From Geomonas azotofigens (GTDB taxonomy: Bacteria; Desulfobacterota; Desulfuromonadia; Geobacterales; Geobacteraceae), in contig NZ_JAHLME010000002.1 of NCBI RefSeq assembly GCF_018919395.1, positions 620,001 through 684,000 of the forward strand: 64,000 bases of DNA, read 5' to 3'. How positions within the stretch are numbered: position 1 is the first letter of the stretch; every line of letters begins with the position of its first letter. The translations under genes were made by a program, and so were the position numbers. Of this stretch, positions 16,152 to 25,526 are shown piece by piece. The notes beneath the pieces are model-generated. The model searched no databases and had not been told where the DNA came from. It saw nothing but the letters and a program-made list of their open reading frames with translations.

Positions 16152-17807
16152 TCATTGTCCCAGTGCGTGCCGCAGATCCTCGTCCGGTGTGGTGATGGGA
16201 CCCAGGTCGTAATTCTGCACCAGGAAGTCGAGCACCGCCGGCGACACGTAGGCGGGGAGGGAGGGGCCCAGCCGGATCCCCTTGATGCCCAGGTGCAAGA
16301 GCGTGAGCAGTATCACGTGGGCCTTCTGCTCGTACCAGGAAAGGATCATGGAGAGCGGCAGGTCGTTCACCTCGCACTGGAAGGCGTCGGAGAGCGCGAC
16401 GGCGATGCGGATGGCGGAGTAGGCGTCGTTGCACTGCCCCACGTCGAGCAGGCGCGGGATGCCGCCGATGTCGCCGAATTCCAGCCGGTTGAAGCGGTTC
16501 TTGCCGCAGGCGAGCGTGAGGATGACGCAGTCTTTGGGCACCTTCTCCGCCAGTTCCGTGAAGTAGTTGCGCCCGGTCTTCGCCCCGTCGCAGCCGCCGA
16601 TCAGGAAGAAGCGCCTGATGGCGCCGTTTTTCACCGCGTCCACCACGGCACCGGCCACCTTGAAGACCGCCTCGTGACCGAAGCCGACCAGGATCTCCTG
16701 CCCCGGGTTCTCAGGGAGGTCCGGCAGCGCGAGCGCCTTGTCGATCACCGGGGTGAAATCGTACCCCTCCAGGTGCGGGATGCCGGGCCAGGCCACCTCG
16801 CCCCAGGTGAAGAGGCGGTCCGTGTAGCTCGCCTCGGGCTTCTGGATGCAGTTGGTGTTGAAGATGATGGCCCCCTTGAAGTCCGGGAGCTCGCGGGCCT
16901 GGTTCTGCCAGGCGGTGCCGAAATGGCCGGCGAAGTGGGGATATTTCCTGAGGCCGGGATAGCCGTTGGCGGGGAGCATCTCGCCGTGGGTGTAGACGTT
17001 GATCCCCTTTCCTTCGCTTTGCTTGAGGATCTCCTCCAGCATGGGGAGGTCATGGCCGGAGACCACGATCCCCTTGCCGCCGCGGGTGCCGAGGTTCACC
17101 TTCATCGGTTCCGGGGCCTGCAGCAACTCGGCGTGCCCGTCGTAGAGGAGCTCCATGGTGCGCAGGTTCCACTTGCCGCACTCGAGGGAGAGGCCGACGA
17201 AGTCCTCAAGGCTTGTCTGCGGGTCCGTGGTCTTGGCGAGTGAGCGGTGGATGAACTCGTAGATCCCCTCGTCCTTTTTCCCCATCTCCGCCGCGTGCCA
17301 GGCGAAGGCGCCCATGCCAAGGAGGCCGTAGATCAGGATCTCTATGGTGGAGAGGATGTTTTCGTCCTGGTGCCAGGTGCGGACGCCGTGCTGGCGCCCC
17401 TGGGCGATGAGCCCCTGGGTGTCACCCGCCGGCTGCCAGTTGGCCGCCTCCTGTGACAGTTGCGGCGCCGCGCCCCCCTTCTGTTGCTGGTAGCCGTTCT
17501 CGTACAGCGCCTTTGCCTTCTCCTTCATCCGGTTGCAGTTGTGCAGGCGCCGGGCGATATCGTCCGGATCGAAGTTGACGTTGGTGACCCGGGTGAAGAG
17601 ACCGTCCAGCATGAAACGGTCCACGTCCTGGTCCTTCTGGCCCAACTCCCGCGCCTTGCTGGCGTAGAGGGCCACGCCCTGCAGCCCGAAGATCATCAGG
17701 TCCAAAAGCGCCGACACCTCGGGGGTCTTGCCGCAGTTCCCCATCACGTCGCACCCTACCCCGCGCGCCGCCTGCTCACATTGCCGACAAAACATCGCAC
17801 TAGCCAT
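16152..17807 (-). CDS. hcp: Hydroxylamine reductase (hybrid cluster protein)
   Basis: This 551-residue cytoplasmic Fe-S enzyme has N-terminal cysteines in MFCRQCEQAARGVGCDVMGNC (C-x2-C-x8-C-x5-C). That is the spacing of the [4Fe-4S] class found in anaerobes, not the longer spacing of E. coli. Hybrid-cluster ligands lie in NTNCIQ, TLACGKNRF and DVGQCNDAYSA. The enzyme reduces hydroxylamine in vitro, and NO detoxification or S-nitrosylation roles are proposed. The start follows AAGGAGGCGTAC. No adjacent hcr reductase is present, as usual for this class. It is probably transcribed from its own promoter in the 149-bp gap. Confidence 0.95.
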   Translation of the reverse strand: MASAMFCRQCEQAARGVGCDVMGNCGKTPEVSALLDLMIFGLQGVALYASKARELGQKDQDVDRFMLDGLFTRVTNVNFDPDDIARRLHNCNRMKEKAKALYENGYQQQKGGAAPQLSQEAANWQPAGDTQGLIAQGRQHGVRTWHQDENILSTIEILIYGLLGMGAFAWHAAEMGKKDEGIYEFIHRSLAKTTDPQTSLEDFVGLSLECGKWNLRTMELLYDGHAELLQAPEPMKVNLGTRGGKGIVVSGHDLPMLEEILKQSEGKGINVYTHGEMLPANGYPGLRKYPHFAGHFGTAWQNQARELPDFKGAIIFNTNCIQKPEASYTDRLFTWGEVAWPGIPHLEGYDFTPVIDKALALPDLPENPGQEILVGFGHEAVFKVAGAVVDAVKNGAIRRFFLIGGCDGAKTGRNYFTELAEKVPKDCVILTLACGKNRFNRLEFGDIGGIPRLLDVGQCNDAYSAIRIAVALSDAFQCEVNDLPLSMILSWYEQKAHVILLTLLHLGIKGIRLGPSLPAYVSPAVLDFLVQNYDLGPITTPDEDLRHALGQ

Positions 17808-17825
17808 GTACGCCTCCTTGAAAGG

Positions 17826-17839
17826 TTGGAATTTTCCAA
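17826..17839. promoter_or_regulatory. Palindrome (TTGGAA-tt-TTCCAA) just upstream of hcp
   Basis: Perfect 6-bp arms lie 18-32 bp before the hcp start codon, between a weak TTGAAA -35-like element and the RBS. It fits a repressor or FNR/CRP-type operator position, but I could not match it to a known HcpR or NsrR consensus. Confidence 0.4.
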
Positions 17840-17956
17840 TCAGGAGAGTTTGTCAGATCCGCGACAGTTTTCAACCAGCGGGGAGACGATGCGGGGGAGC
17901 GAGGACGATGCGGGCGGTGGAGCGAGGCCGGGAGGGTACGGGGAAAGCGGGGCAGT

Positions 17957-20566
17957 TCACGTTGAGGTGAGCACCCTGTCGAGCACCTCGGCCACCTCCG
18001 AAGCCCGGTACGGTTTCGCCATGGTGGCCTTGAACCCGAACTGGGCGTAGTCGGACATGACGGGGTCGTTTGAATATCCGCTGGAGACTATGAGCGAGGC
18101 GCGCGGGTCCATTGCCAGGATATGCCGCGCGGCCTCCTGCCCTCCCATCCCTCCTGGAATGGTCAGGTCCATGATCACCGCGGCAAACGGCGTGCCCGCT
18201 TCCTTGGCAGCGGCGTAAAGGGAGATGGCCTCGCTTCCGTTCGCGCAGCTCGTCACCTTGCAGCCGAGGTTCTCGAGTATCGCGCAGATGAGTGTCCGGA
18301 TCATCTCCTCGTCGTCCATAACCAGGATGTTGCGTTGCGGGAGTGCGGCCACCGCCGGGGCGGCGGCAGGCGATTCAGGCTCGCCCCCCTTCCCCTCTCC
18401 CTGCGCAGCCGGAAGAAACACCTCGAACGCCGTCCCCATGCCGGGTTGGGAGCGGACGGTGATGTACCCGCCGTGCCGCACGATGACGGAGTGAGCCGAG
18501 GAGAGCCCGAGGCCTTTGCCGCCTGTCTTTGTTGAAAAGTACGGGTCGAATATCCTTTTCTGGTCCTCGGCGGCAATCCCGCACCCGGTGTCGCTGAAGG
18601 AGAACTTGACGTATCTTCCTGCCGCAAGGGCCATGCTGTTACCCTCCTCGATGGTGACATTGGCGGCCGCCACCGTGAAGGTGCCCCCCTGGGGCATGGA
18701 CTGCAGGGCGTTGATGACGATGTTGCTGAAGGCCTGGTGCACCTGCCCCTCGTCCACCTCCAGCAGATAAAGGTTCTTGGGCAGGTCAAGCACGCTCAAG
18801 ACGTTGGAGCCGCGCAGCACCAGGGAAACCGTCTCCTCCACGAGATGCCTCACCGCCACGTTCTTCTTGATCGGCTTCCCCCCCTTGGCGAAGGTGAGCA
18901 GCTGGTTGGAAAGCTCGGAGGCCCTCTGGCAGGCCTTTTCCGCCTGTTTCAGCAACTGGTGCGCCTGCGCGGCGTCCTCCAGGGTCATCTGGGCCAGGGT
19001 GATGTTCCCCATGATGCCGGTGAGGATGTTGTTGAAGTCGTGGGCTATCCCTCCCGCCAGCACCCCCAACGATTCCAGCTTCTGCATCTTGAGCAGTTCC
19101 TGCTGCGACTTTTCCCGCTCGGTGATGTCGCTGTTTATCTCCATGATGCGCCAGGGACGTCCCTGCTTATCCCGTTGCAGCGCCCACCTGCTGCTCACGA
19201 CGATCTCCCCCCCGTGGCAGGTGGTGTGCGTCAGTTTCCCCTCCCAGCGCCCCACCCGCAGCAGGTCCTGCATGATCTCGTCCTGCGGTTTTGGGAACAC
19301 CGTCCGCAGCAGGGTGTGGATCACTTGCCCCTGCGCCTCGCCCGCCTGGTAGCCGTAGGTGCTGGCGGCGCCTTGATTCCAGTAGACGATGGATCCGTCG
19401 AGGTCCAGCAGGATGATGGCGTCATGGGCAAGTTCGAGAAGGTCCGACTTTTCCCGCAGCGCATCTTCGTTCTTGATCCGCTGCGAGAGCTCGAAGGCGA
19501 GAGCGTCCGCCATTTCGTCAAAGGAAGCCCCGAGACTCCCCAGTTCCCCTCCCCGCACCTCCTCACCCACCCGCACCTGGAGTTCTCCGGCGGCGAGGCT
19601 GCGCGAAGCGGTTTCCAAGGCGCTGATACGGTTGGCGATGAGCCGCTTGCTGAGCCAGATGTTGAGCGCGAACACCATCACCAGCACCAGGAACATGACC
19701 GAGAGGTTCCAGGCCAACTGGTGGTTCGCCTCTTGAAGCAGGATGTCCAAGGGGCTGCCGCCCCGTATGTAGGCGTAGGGGGGAAGTTCGGGCGAGAGCC
19801 TGATCTTGCGGTACGCGGAGAGCCTTTGGACGCCGTCGCTCGAGGTCAGCCTGATCACCCCGGTTTCCGGACCGTTCTTCATCTTTTCGAACTGGTTGGA
19901 GCGGTCTGGGGTCCCGATGTACTTGTCGGGATCGACGGTACGGTAAAGAAAGATACCGTTGTGATCGAAGATGCCGAATGAAGTGCCGGCAGGAAGCTTG
20001 CTGGCCTGCAGCAGCGTGCCGATATAGGTGAGGTCGACGCCCAAAAGAATGGCCCCGTCGAAGGCGCCGGCGTCATCCCTCAGGGGGTAAGCCAGGTTCA
20101 GAATGGGCTTTTTTGACGCCTTGCCTACCGTGTACTCACCGGTGGAGAAGCGGCCAGTGGCCTTGGCGTCCCTGAAGGCCTTGCGATCGGCCAGAGATAC
20201 CGGCTTCGCCGTGGGGACCGCGGTGGCCCACGTCATGCCGGAGCGGTCCACGATCATGATGTTGGCGTAGCCTGGGAACTTTTTCAACAGCCCCGCCAGC
20301 AACGGGCCGACAGCGGCGGCGTCCTTGTGGCGGATCTGCGGCATCAGTGACAGGACCTCCATCATCTGCCGGGACGCCTCGACCTTGCTGTTGAGTTCGG
20401 AGGAGATGTTGTCAAGAAGGTACGTCGTGGCGCGTGTCGATATGCGCAGATCGTCGGAGCGCCCCTCCATTCCGGAATAAATGATGAGCGCGACCGACGG
20501 CAGCGCCATGATCGTCAGCATGAACGCTATTAGAAGATGAATGGGCAGGGATTTTAACCAGTTCAT
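17957..20566 (-). CDS. Hybrid sensor histidine kinase (dCache-HAMP-PAS-HisKA-HATPase-REC)
   Basis: This 869-residue inner-membrane kinase has TM helices at about 8-30 and 290-312 flanking a double-Cache periplasmic sensor (IMIVDRSGMTWATAVPT, ILNLAYPLRDDAG). HAMP then PAS (HDAIILLDLDGSIVYWNQGA) follow, with the H-box [15 protein letters not shown]. The ATPase N and G boxes are QAFSNIVINALQSMPQG, DTGCGI and GGKGLGL. A C-terminal receiver has its aspartate in VIMDLTIPGGMGG. No output domain and no adjacent regulator are seen, so phosphate probably passes to an unlinked partner. The start follows GGAGAAGTA. Confidence 0.88.
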   Translation of the reverse strand: MNWLKSLPIHLLIAFMLTIMALPSVALIIYSGMEGRSDDLRISTRATTYLLDNISSELNSKVEASRQMMEVLSLMPQIRHKDAAAVGPLLAGLLKKFPGYANIMIVDRSGMTWATAVPTAKPVSLADRKAFRDAKATGRFSTGEYTVGKASKKPILNLAYPLRDDAGAFDGAILLGVDLTYIGTLLQASKLPAGTSFGIFDHNGIFLYRTVDPDKYIGTPDRSNQFEKMKNGPETGVIRLTSSDGVQRLSAYRKIRLSPELPPYAYIRGGSPLDILLQEANHQLAWNLSVMFLVLVMVFALNIWLSKRLIANRISALETASRSLAAGELQVRVGEEVRGGELGSLGASFDEMADALAFELSQRIKNEDALREKSDLLELAHDAIILLDLDGSIVYWNQGAASTYGYQAGEAQGQVIHTLLRTVFPKPQDEIMQDLLRVGRWEGKLTHTTCHGGEIVVSSRWALQRDKQGRPWRIMEINSDITEREKSQQELLKMQKLESLGVLAGGIAHDFNNILTGIMGNITLAQMTLEDAAQAHQLLKQAEKACQRASELSNQLLTFAKGGKPIKKNVAVRHLVEETVSLVLRGSNVLSVLDLPKNLYLLEVDEGQVHQAFSNIVINALQSMPQGGTFTVAAANVTIEEGNSMALAAGRYVKFSFSDTGCGIAAEDQKRIFDPYFSTKTGGKGLGLSSAHSVIVRHGGYITVRSQPGMGTAFEVFLPAAQGEGKGGEPESPAAAPAVAALPQRNILVMDDEEMIRTLICAILENLGCKVTSCANGSEAISLYAAAKEAGTPFAAVIMDLTIPGGMGGQEAARHILAMDPRASLIVSSGYSNDPVMSDYAQFGFKATMAKPYRASEVAEVLDRVLTST

Positions 20567-20629
20567 TACTTCTCCGCTTGGGAGTTGTCACTGAAACCCG
20601 GTCTGAGATAGCGAGGTCTCCCGTGACGA

Positions 20630-20653
20630 CTTCTGCATCACGATATGCAGAAG
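20630..20653. repeat. Perfect 9-bp inverted repeat at the hybrid kinase promoter
   Basis: CTTCTGCAT (20630-20638) and ATGCAGAAG (20645-20653) are separated by 6 nt. It sits right after the predicted -10 of the minus-strand kinase promoter, covering the expected start point, which suits a repressor site. The rest of 20567-20959 shows nothing else beyond a TAAAAT upstream of the CsbD gene. Confidence 0.5.
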
Positions 20654-20680
20654 ATTAAATGATTCAGGTTGCAATGTCAA
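20652..20680 (-). promoter_or_regulatory. Promoter of the hybrid kinase
   Basis: On the minus strand a perfect -35 TTGACA (20675-20680) is followed by TAATCT at 17 bp (20652-20657), or by the better hexamer TTTAAT at 15 bp. The leader to the ATG at 20566 is about 80 nt. Confidence 0.45.
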
Positions 20681-20959
20681 AATCCTAAAAGCAGGATCTT
20701 TCGAAGCGACAAAATCACTATGGAGCAACTCAACGCCAACGAGGTGTCTTCACCCCCGGCCCCGATTTCGTAAGACCCGACGAGGCCCAGTTGATATTCA
20801 AGGCTGGTTACTGCGCTGCAAGTACCTTTCGCATCGCATTATTATCGTTTAAATTTATCGACTGTATTTCAAAAGTAGATGCGTGGTAAAATAAGTTCGT
20901 AGCCGGTGATTAACCCGAACCAGCTAAACCGAAGAATCATTTTTACAAGGAGATTAGCC

Positions 20960-21175
20960 ATGAAATCCAGCACAAGAGATACATCAAAAGGCGTACTCCA
21001 CGAAACAAAGGGCAAAATAAAGGAAACTACCGGCAAGGTATTCGGGAATGTTTCATTGGAAACCGAAGGGAAGGCGGAAAAGATAGCCGGCAAGGTGCAG
21101 AAAAACGTCGGCAAAGCGGAGAAAAACATCGAGGATGATCTCGATGAAGACACCAGGCGTCCGGGCAAATACTAG
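20960..21175 (+). CDS. CsbD-family stress protein
   Basis: This 71-residue, highly charged soluble protein is of the CsbD type: KGVLHETKGKIKETTGKVFGN then ETEGKAEKIAGKVQKNVGKAEKNI. These are low-complexity helical proteins usually under general-stress control in other bacteria; the molecular role is unknown. The ATG at 20960 was chosen over an upstream in-frame ATG because of the AAGGAG 8 nt ahead. It is a single gene with its own terminator. Confidence 0.85.
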   Translation: MKSSTRDTSKGVLHETKGKIKETTGKVFGNVSLETEGKAEKIAGKVQKNVGKAEKNIEDDLDEDTRRPGKY

Positions 21176-21203
21176 TCCGTACGACCAAGAGGCATGACCA
21201 GAA

Positions 21204-21225
21204 GGGACGGCGTTCGCGCCGTCCC
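21204..21225 (+). terminator. Rho-independent terminator of the CsbD gene
   Basis: The 9-bp stem GGGACGGCG / CGCCGTCCC has a TTCG tetraloop, then TTTTCATTT. Confidence 0.9.
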
Positions 21226-21270
21226 TTTTCATTTGCAACGGTTTTGGGGAGGGAGTCCGCGCCGCGCAGC

Positions 21271-21534
21271 TTACTCCGGCAGGTGTGTGCCGCAGTAGGG
21301 GCAGACGTGGCAGGAGGGGTCGACGTAGCGCCCACAGGGGGGAAACGGGCATTGCTTGGGCTGCTTCCGCATGGCCGGCAGCGGCTGAAATTCCTCGGCA
21401 TCCTCGAGCGGGGTGCTCGGCAGCGGATCTATCCCGGCCGCCTCCTTGAGAGGCAGACATTCAAGGGCTTCCTGCATCTGAAGGCGACGCTTCTCGACCT
21501 TCTTCGCTTTCTTCAACTTACCGTTTTTCGACAT
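21271..21534 (-). CDS. Small zinc-ribbon protein, function unknown
   Basis: This 87-residue protein has a basic N-terminal helix (MSKNGKLKKAKKVEKRRLQM), a proline-rich middle, and a C-terminal four-cysteine zinc ribbon made of CPFPPCG and CHVCPYCGTHLPE. The start at 21534 was chosen because GGAAGT precedes it and the protein-like sequence begins there; the frame stays open upstream through a terminator. A nucleic-acid or protein-binding role is plausible, but nothing specific is recognisable. Confidence 0.55.
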   Translation of the reverse strand: MSKNGKLKKAKKVEKRRLQMQEALECLPLKEAAGIDPLPSTPLEDAEEFQPLPAMRKQPKQCPFPPCGRYVDPSCHVCPYCGTHLPE

Positions 21535-21550
21535 CTCGACACTTCCGACG

Positions 21551-21658
21551 CAAAAAGGGGTTACCTGGCTGGGTAACCCCTGCTTTTTTTGTGGGCTGCT
21601 TAAACCTGTTACCCCGGGGATGTTGCCTCTGCACCTTGCCTCTGCGGTAGGCGATGTT
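21551..21658 (-). ncRNA. Candidate small RNA or attenuator leader
   Basis: A well-formed promoter (see 21665-21693) is followed on the minus strand by about 108 nt without a plausible coding frame. It ends in a strong hairpin, GGGGTTACC / GGTAACCCC (21557-21565 and 21572-21580), followed by TTTTTG. Inside are two direct copies of GCAGAGGCAA 13 nt apart. It could be a free small RNA, or a terminated leader of the zinc-ribbon gene whose ATG lies only 17 nt beyond. I tried and failed to match GEMM, TPP, 6S and fluoride motifs. Confidence 0.4.
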
Positions 21659-21664
21659 CTGCCA

Positions 21665-21693
21665 GCTATAGCACACATCCGGCCGCGAAGCAA
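21665..21693 (-). promoter_or_regulatory. Extended -10 sigma70-type promoter
   Basis: On the minus strand -35 TTGCTT (21688-21693), a 17-bp spacer and -10 TATAGC (21665-21670) are preceded by TG in the extended -10 position. Confidence 0.5.
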
Positions 21694-21968
21694 CGTTCGG
21701 TTCCCCGATGATGGCGGTATAATTCCATTTTTCTTGCAGCGGTCGGACGATTATTGGGACAGCGCATGACCTCGCAATCAAAGTGCGTATCTATGACCAG
21801 CAAAGCACATCTCACACTGATATGCAGCCCCGGCCGGACTTACGGAAATCGTAGTTTCGAAAACACCTACAATCAAGGAATCATTAGCGTGATATATGTT
21901 TTTCCGGTACTGAACCAACACCACTGAGTAACAGCCCGTCCCAATCACCTCCCGCACAGGAGTATATT

Positions 21969-24900
21969 TTGCCCGTGCCCCCTTACCTCAAGCAACAGCG
22001 GTCCCTGCTGCTGTTGGCCCTTATCGCCGCCGGTCTTGCCGGCAACTATTTCAAGTTCAGCATCTTCCTCAACATCGACTTCCTCTTCGGCAGCATCTTC
22101 GCCATGCTCGCCCTGCAGCTCCTCGGCCTGGGCCGCGGCGTGCTCGCGGCGCTGGTCATCGGCAGCTATACCTATTTCCTGTGGAACCACCCCTACGCCA
22201 CCCTCATCGTCGTCGCCGAAACCGCCCTGGTCGGGCTCCTGATGCAGCGGCGCCGTATGGCCCTGGTCACTGCCGACGCGGTGTACTGGACCGTAGTCGG
22301 CATGCCGCTGGTCTTTTTGTTTTACCACGTGGTGATGCAGGTCCCCCTGAGCAACACCTACATCGTCATGACCAAGCAGGCGGTGAACGGCATCGCCAAC
22401 GCCATCATCGCCCGGCTTATCTTCACCGGTTTCGCCCTCAGGACCAAGTCGACCCGCATCTCGTTCAGGGAGATCATCGCAACGCTGCTCGCCTGCTTCG
22501 TCCTGGCCCCCTCCCTGGTACTTCTGGCCATCGGCTGCCGCAGCGAATTCACCGACACGGACAGCATGATCCGGCAGGTGCTGTTGCAAGATATAGGGAG
22601 GGAGGCGAAGCGCCTGGAGACGTGGGTCCACAACCGGAGGACGCCGATCGTGAACCTCGCCGCGTCGGCCGCTTCCCTCTCCCCGAAACAGGTACAGCCC
22701 CTCCTGGAGCAGGCAACCAAAAACGACAGTAACTTCAAGCGTATGGGACTTCTCGACCGTGACGCGACCACGACCGCCTTCTGGCCCCTCGTGGACGACA
22801 AGGGGCAGAACTGTATCGGCAAGAATTACGCGGATCGCCCCTTCATTCCGGACCTGAAACGGACCCTCAAACCGAGGCTCTCGGAAGTGGTGATGGCCCG
22901 GCTGGGGGCACCCGAGCCGGTCGTTTCCGCAGTTGCCCCCGTGGTCCGGGAGGGACGCTACGACGGCTACCTCATCGGCGTGCTGAGCCTGAAGCAGGTC
23001 AAGGAACAGCTGGACAAGGTTTCCAGCAACAGCAACATGCTGTACACGTTGCTGGACAAAAACGGCAAGGTCATTATGAGCAACAGGCCGGGGCAGCAGG
23101 TCATGACCGCTCTGTACCGGGGCGAGGGAACCCTGAGACGCCTGGACGCGGGGATAAGCCAGTGGGTCCCGGTCGCGGCCAAGAACGTTCCGGTGTCGGA
23201 ACGGTGGAAAAATTCCTTCTACGTTGCCGAGGCGATCATCGGCGACCTCGCCGAGTGGAGGCTGGTCCTGGAACAACCGGTGGCGCCCTTCCAGAAGCGG
23301 CTCAACGACTCCTACACAGAAAAACTCGTCATCCTCTTCGTCATCCTGCTCCTGTCGCTGGCGCTCGCCGACGTGTTGAGCCGCCGCATCATGGGCACCC
23401 TGGAAAACCTGCGCAGGATCACCAGCGACGTCCCCTCCACGCTGGCATCGGGCGGGAAGGTAACCTGGCCGGAGAGCGGCATCACGGAAACCAGCGACCT
23501 AATCGCCAACTTCAAGGGAATGAGCGGCAGCATCGAGCAGTACCTGGTCGAACTCAAGCAGCTGAACGACTCACTGGAACAACGGGTCGAGGAACGAACC
23601 CGTCAAGTGGAGAGACTCGCGAGCGAGCAGCGCACCATCCTGAGCACCATGCCCCTTGGTGCCTGCCTGCTCATGGACCGGAAGATTCACATGGCCAACC
23701 CCGCCTTCGACAGGATCATGGGGTTTGCGCCGGGTGAAACGGCAGGACGGGACACCTCGGTGCTCTACGCGGAGTCGGGGTGGTACCAGCAGGTGGGCGA
23801 GTCGGGATACCAGGCGCTCAAGAGGGGGGAAATCTACTCCTTGGATGTTCAAATGAGGCGCAAGGACGGATCGCTGATGTGGTGCAGCCTCACGGGACAG
23901 ATGGTCAATCCCGGCGCACCGGCGGACGGCTCGATCTGGATCTTTCAAGACATCACCGAGCGCAAGACGATGGAGTCGCGACTGCGCGCCAGCGAGAGCC
24001 ACTACCGCCTGCTTACCGAGGACGTGGCCGACGTGGTCTGGAAGCTGGATGGCGAATTCCGCTTCACCTACATCAGCCCGGCGGATCGGAAGCTGCGGGG
24101 CTTCCAAGCGGCGGAGGTCCTCGGTCACACCATCTTCGAGCAGACGACCGAGACCTGGCATGACGCCATAAAAGCGGCACTGGAATCGCACGAAGTGGCC
24201 CAGGCGGACTCGACCTGGCTCGAGATCCAGCAGCGGTGCAAGGACGGGTCCATGATATGGACCGAGGTGTCGATCACCGCCGAGCGTGACGGGGACCGGG
24301 CGGTTACGGGGTACCACGGCATCGCCAGGGACATCACGCAAAGAAAGCAGGCAGCCCAGCTCGAGCAGCAGCTCTTGCACGCCCAGAAGCTGGAAAGCCT
24401 CGGGGTGCTGGCCGGCGGCATCGCTCACGACTTCAACAACATCCTCATGGCCATCATGGGGAACGCGGATCTGGCCCTGCTCCGCACCCCTGAGGGATCG
24501 GCCGTGGCGGACAACCTGAACCGGATCCAGGACTCGGCGGCCCGGGCCGCGGATCTGACCAAGCAGATGCTCGCCTACTCGGGCAAGGGGAGGTTCGTCG
24601 TGGAGACGCTGGACCTGAACCGCCTCATCGAAGACCTGCTGCACCTGTTGGAGGTTTCCATCTCGAAGAAGGTCACCCTGACTCTCGACCTGCACCGGCC
24701 GCTGCCGCTCACCGACGCCGACCCGACGCAACTGCGCCAGATCGTCATGAACCTGGTGATCAACGCCTCGGAGGCGATAGGGGACGCCACCGGTCAAGTC
24801 GTCATTGCCACCGGCTGCACGCAGGTGGAACACAAACAGCTGCAAGGGTCCCGGCAGGAGGTGGAACTCCCGGACGGCAGGTACGTCTACCTGATGGTTT

Positions 24901-25526
24901 CCGACGACGGCTGCGGCATGGACCCGGAGACGCAGGCCAGGCTCTTCGACCCGTTTTTCACCACGAAGTTCACGGGACGGGGACTGGGGATGGCAGCGGT
25001 ACAGGGGATCGTCAAGGGTCACAAGGGGGCCATCAGCATCGACAGCAAGCCGGGCCACGGGTCTAGTGTCAAGGTCTTCCTGCCTGCCGGAGCCCCTGCC
25101 CCGCCCCTTGAACCGACCTGCACAAGCGCAGCGGAAGACCACCATGGCGGCGGAACGGTGCTGCTGGTCGACGACGAGGAGAGCGTGCGCAGCGTTGGGA
25201 CCCTCATGCTGAGCCACCTGGGGTACACCGTGCTACTGGCAAGGGATGGGGAGGAGGCGCTGCAGATCTTCAAGGAGACACCAGGCATAGGGTTCGTGGT
25301 CCTCGACCTGGTCATGCCCCGGATGGACGGCAGGGAGTGCCTGCGCGAGTTGCGCCGGCTGGCCCCGGACGTCGCCGTGATCATGTCCAGCGGGTACAAC
25401 GAGCAGGAACTGGCAAAGGAGTTCGGTGACATCACCCCGAACGGCTTCCTGCAAAAACCCTACGACGTGGCGGTCCTTAGGGAAACGGTGGCAAGATCGT
25501 TGCCGGGGCGGCCCGTTACAACCTGA
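21969..25526 (+). CDS. Large hybrid sensor histidine kinase (TM bundle-Cache-PAS-PAS-HisKA-HATPase-REC)
   Basis: This 1185-residue protein starts with TTG at 21969 (AGGAG 6 nt upstream); a GTG two codons later is possible. Six or so TM helices (residues 1-200) resemble a MASE-type integral sensor. A Cache-like extracytoplasmic domain follows (about 205-440), then a TM and HAMP-like linker, a coiled coil, and two PAS domains (about 560-670 and 675-790). The H-box is [15 protein letters not shown], the ATPase has [22 protein letters not shown] and [11 protein letters not shown], and the receiver aspartate is in [15 protein letters not shown]. Two stacked membrane sensory modules in one kinase are unusual. 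Its stop overlaps the convergent MCP gene by 11 bp. Confidence 0.88.
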   Translation: MPVPPYLKQQRSLLLLALIAAGLAGNYFKFSIFLNIDFLFGSIFAMLALQLLGLGRGVLAALVIGSYTYFLWNHPYATLIVVAETALVGLLMQRRRMALVTADAVYWTVVGMPLVFLFYHVVMQVPLSNTYIVMTKQAVNGIANAIIARLIFTGFALRTKSTRISFREIIATLLACFVLAPSLVLLAIGCRSEFTDTDSMIRQVLLQDIGREAKRLETWVHNRRTPIVNLAASAASLSPKQVQPLLEQATKNDSNFKRMGLLDRDATTTAFWPLVDDKGQNCIGKNYADRPFIPDLKRTLKPRLSEVVMARLGAPEPVVSAVAPVVREGRYDGYLIGVLSLKQVKEQLDKVSSNSNMLYTLLDKNGKVIMSNRPGQQVMTALYRGEGTLRRLDAGISQWVPVAAKNVPVSERWKNSFYVAEAIIGDLAEWRLVLEQPVAPFQKRLNDSYTEKLVILFVILLLSLALADVLSRRIMGTLENLRRITSDVPSTLASGGKVTWPESGITETSDLIANFKGMSGSIEQYLVELKQLNDSLEQRVEERTRQVERLASEQRTILSTMPLGACLLMDRKIHMANPAFDRIMGFAPGETAGRDTSVLYAESGWYQQVGESGYQALKRGEIYSLDVQMRRKDGSLMWCSLTGQMVNPGAPADGSIWIFQDITERKTMESRLRASESHYRLLTEDVADVVWKLDGEFRFTYISPADRKLRGFQAAEVLGHTIFEQTTETWHDAIKAALESHEVAQADSTWLEIQQRCKDGSMIWTEVSITAERDGDRAVTGYHGIARDITQRKQAAQLEQQLLHAQKLESLGVLAGGIAHDFNNILMAIMGNADLALLRTPEGSAVADNLNRIQDSAARAADLTKQMLAYSGKGRFVVETLDLNRLIEDLLHLLEVSISKKVTLTLDLHRPLPLTDADPTQLRQIVMNLVINASEAIGDATGQVVIATGCTQVEHKQLQGSRQEVELPDGRYVYLMVSDDGCGMDPETQARLFDPFFTTKFTGRGLGMAAVQGIVKGHKGAISIDSKPGHGSSVKVFLPAGAPAPPLEPTCTSAAEDHHGGGTVLLVDDEESVRSVGTLMLSHLGYTVLLARDGEEALQIFKETPGIGFVVLDLVMPRMDGRECLRELRRLAPDVAVIMSSGYNEQELAKEFGDITPNGFLQKPYDVAVLRETVARSLPGRPVTT

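Noticed and set aside
21551-21658. Cyclic di-GMP (GEMM), TPP, fluoride or 6S RNA identity for the candidate RNA
   Set aside because: Core motifs of these families are absent; kept only as an unclassified transcript candidate.
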